A DNA stretch of 24,608 bases. Origin: Paraglomus occultum (Eukaryota > Glomeromycota > Glomeromycetes > Paraglomerales > Paraglomeraceae). Numbering within the stretch: position 1 is the first letter of the stretch; every line of letters starts with the position of its first letter. Under the pieces are notes generated by a model. It saw nothing but the letters and a program-made list of their open reading frames with translations. It was not told the DNA's origin and did not search any database. The position numbers and the translations under genes are program-made. The DNA lies in contig CAJVPJ010000456.1 of assembly GCA_910592205.1 (NCBI GenBank), positions 1 to 24,608 of the forward strand. The letters run 5' to 3'. This document shows positions 23,799 to 24,608 of the stretch, in pieces.

Positions 23799-24308
23799 TC
23801 AGGGAAGAAATACGTCATTACTATCGACAATGGAAACAGATCCTGTCGAGCTCATCTTCGGTCAGATAATTTTTGTATGAATTCGAGGATCGTGACCGAT
23901 TGGAATGTCTGATGACGGTGAGTTTAAATCTTGGCACCGTGTAAATGTTGATAATAATAAGTCTTTGTTGCTGGTAGTGTCGCAGCTCATCCATGGTCGC
24001 AGACCGCAACCAATTCCTCCTCCTGACTGTGATTATGTATTCTTGCTTTTTCGCCGGGGCGACTTGACGGTGTGGAGCAGACTGTGCTTGGACTGTAGAT
24101 GATGTGTTTTCTCGTGGTGATGTTCATAAGCACAGCCTGCGACGAGCGGGATAAGTGTATCATCTTTGTCATGAAAATGCAATTGTTCTACGAGCGGTGT
24201 ATAATCGTATGTTGCTGGAACTGCATCGATGCTGTAAGTGTTCACATTAGAGATCATAGTGAACGCCCGTTGAATGTTTTCAATCGTCGGTTTATTAGGT
24301 GTTTCCAT
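23799..24308 (-). pseudogene. Unrecognised reading frame interrupted by two in-frame stops
   Basis: From the ATG at 24308 a 91-codon frame runs to TAA at 24035-24033. The same frame then stays open for 56 codons to TGA at 23864-23862 and for 20 more to TGA at 23801-23799. Composition is protein-like (METPNKPTIENIQRAF; CRCQ- and Ser/Pro-containing parts later), but I recognise no domain. A different frame also stays open across 24009-23821 and ends YLTEDELDRICFHCR, so the real structure may include introns or a frameshift. A 42-nt GT...AG segment from the codon after HT would remove the first stop but is shorter than other introns here. The ATG lies 10 bp from the mariner target site. It could be a decayed gene, a gene with unresolved introns, or chance. 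Confidence 0.35.
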
Positions 24309-24320
24309 CGTATATACGTA

Positions 24321-24348
24321 GGAGTTTTGAAAAGTTTTGCGCGTGGAC
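24321..24348. repeat. mariner 3' terminal inverted repeat (one copy)
   Basis: GGAGTTTTGAAAAGTTTTGCG and the bases after it, starting right after TA, lie 38 bp beyond the transposase stop. The position and the GTTTTGAAAAG-type sequence suit a mariner terminus. The inner boundary is approximate because the partner repeat is not in view. Confidence 0.6.
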
Positions 24349-24385
24349 CTTTATTTCCAGAACTACATAATAATTATCAATAAAA

Positions 24386-24608
24386 CTATTTCATTCCTTT
24401 AAAGTACTCTCCATTAAACTCTATACAACGTTCTAGCCGATTTCGCCAACTCTGGAAAAAGTTCTCGTAGTCCTCTTTCGGGATACCTTCAACGACTGCC
24501 TGAACTGCTCTTGCCAAATTTCGACCTTATCCCCTTCAGTTCTTTTTTGATTCGAGGGAATAAGAAAAAATCACAAGGAGCAAGGTCTGGACTGTATGGT
24601 GGGTGGGG
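24386..24608 (-). pseudogene. mariner transposase C-terminal fragment, frameshifted
   Basis: Read from the right edge, the fragment begins with the hallmark YSPDLAPCDFFLFP; the second Asp of DLAPCD is the third catalytic acid of the mariner DDD triad. It continues KKELKG, then the frame shifts near 24513-24520. The conserved tail resumes in another frame (AVVEGIPKEDYENFFQSW, RLERCI, GEYF) and stops at TAG, 24388-24386. One frame change in an otherwise well-preserved tail suggests a recent but inactive copy, unless it is a sequencing error. The first two catalytic acids would lie outside the window. The mariner subfamily cannot be assigned from this part. Confidence 0.85.

Larger units (their letters stand above)
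24319..24608 (-). mobile_element. mariner-type transposon, 3' end (continues beyond window)
   Basis: The element enters from the right edge on the minus strand. Its transposase C-terminus ends at 24386, followed by a short 3' untranslated part and a terminal repeat at about 24321-24348 bounded by TA at 24319-24320, the expected target site for IS630-Tc1-mariner elements. The opposite terminus lies outside the window, so the matching inverted repeat and the second TA cannot be checked. Confidence 0.85.

Overview
This is a nuclear fragment from a fungus. It has low GC by eye and dense short introns (mostly 60-130 nt, GT...AG). Two genes argue against an animal: a DEP-DH-PH-CNH Rho1 exchange factor of fungal Rom1/Rom2 layout, and an aspartate-semialdehyde dehydrogenase, an enzyme animals lack. 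The high intron density (14 and 13 exons in two genes), the RRM-fused Trm2 and the long AT-rich spacers suggest an early-diverging lineage such as Mucoromycota or Glomeromycotina. That placement is inference. No rRNA, tRNA, CRISPR array or bacterial-type operon was seen.

Layout: 1-2475 is AT-rich spacer. 2476-7090 (minus) is a complete 14-exon RhoGEF. 7091-15190 is an 8 kb spacer with no convincing gene; it holds a 60-bp pyrimidine tract, a 119-bp MITE-like element with 28-bp perfect terminal inverted repeats, and a G-poor CACTCA-rich block. 15191-17948 (minus) is a 13-exon tRNA m5U54 methyltransferase. Across a 254-bp divergent promoter lies a BAX-inhibitor/TMBIM gene (18203-19364, plus). 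It converges on SLX1 (19569-20709, minus), followed by HOM2 (21240-22427, minus). 22428-24308 is mostly spacer ending in a possible broken gene, and 24319-24608 is the 3' end of a mariner transposon that runs off the window.

All five main genes were rebuilt exon by exon. The splice phases close in every case and give full-length products of 1160, 563, 269, 286 and 361 residues. The genes are unrelated housekeeping functions (cell-wall signalling, tRNA modification, ER/vacuole membrane stress, DNA repair, amino-acid synthesis), so adjacency implies no shared pathway. The two most useful leads beyond routine annotation are the mariner inserted 10 bp upstream of an unrecognised, possibly decayed reading frame, and the MITE-like element in the spacer. 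No clearly new multi-gene system is visible.
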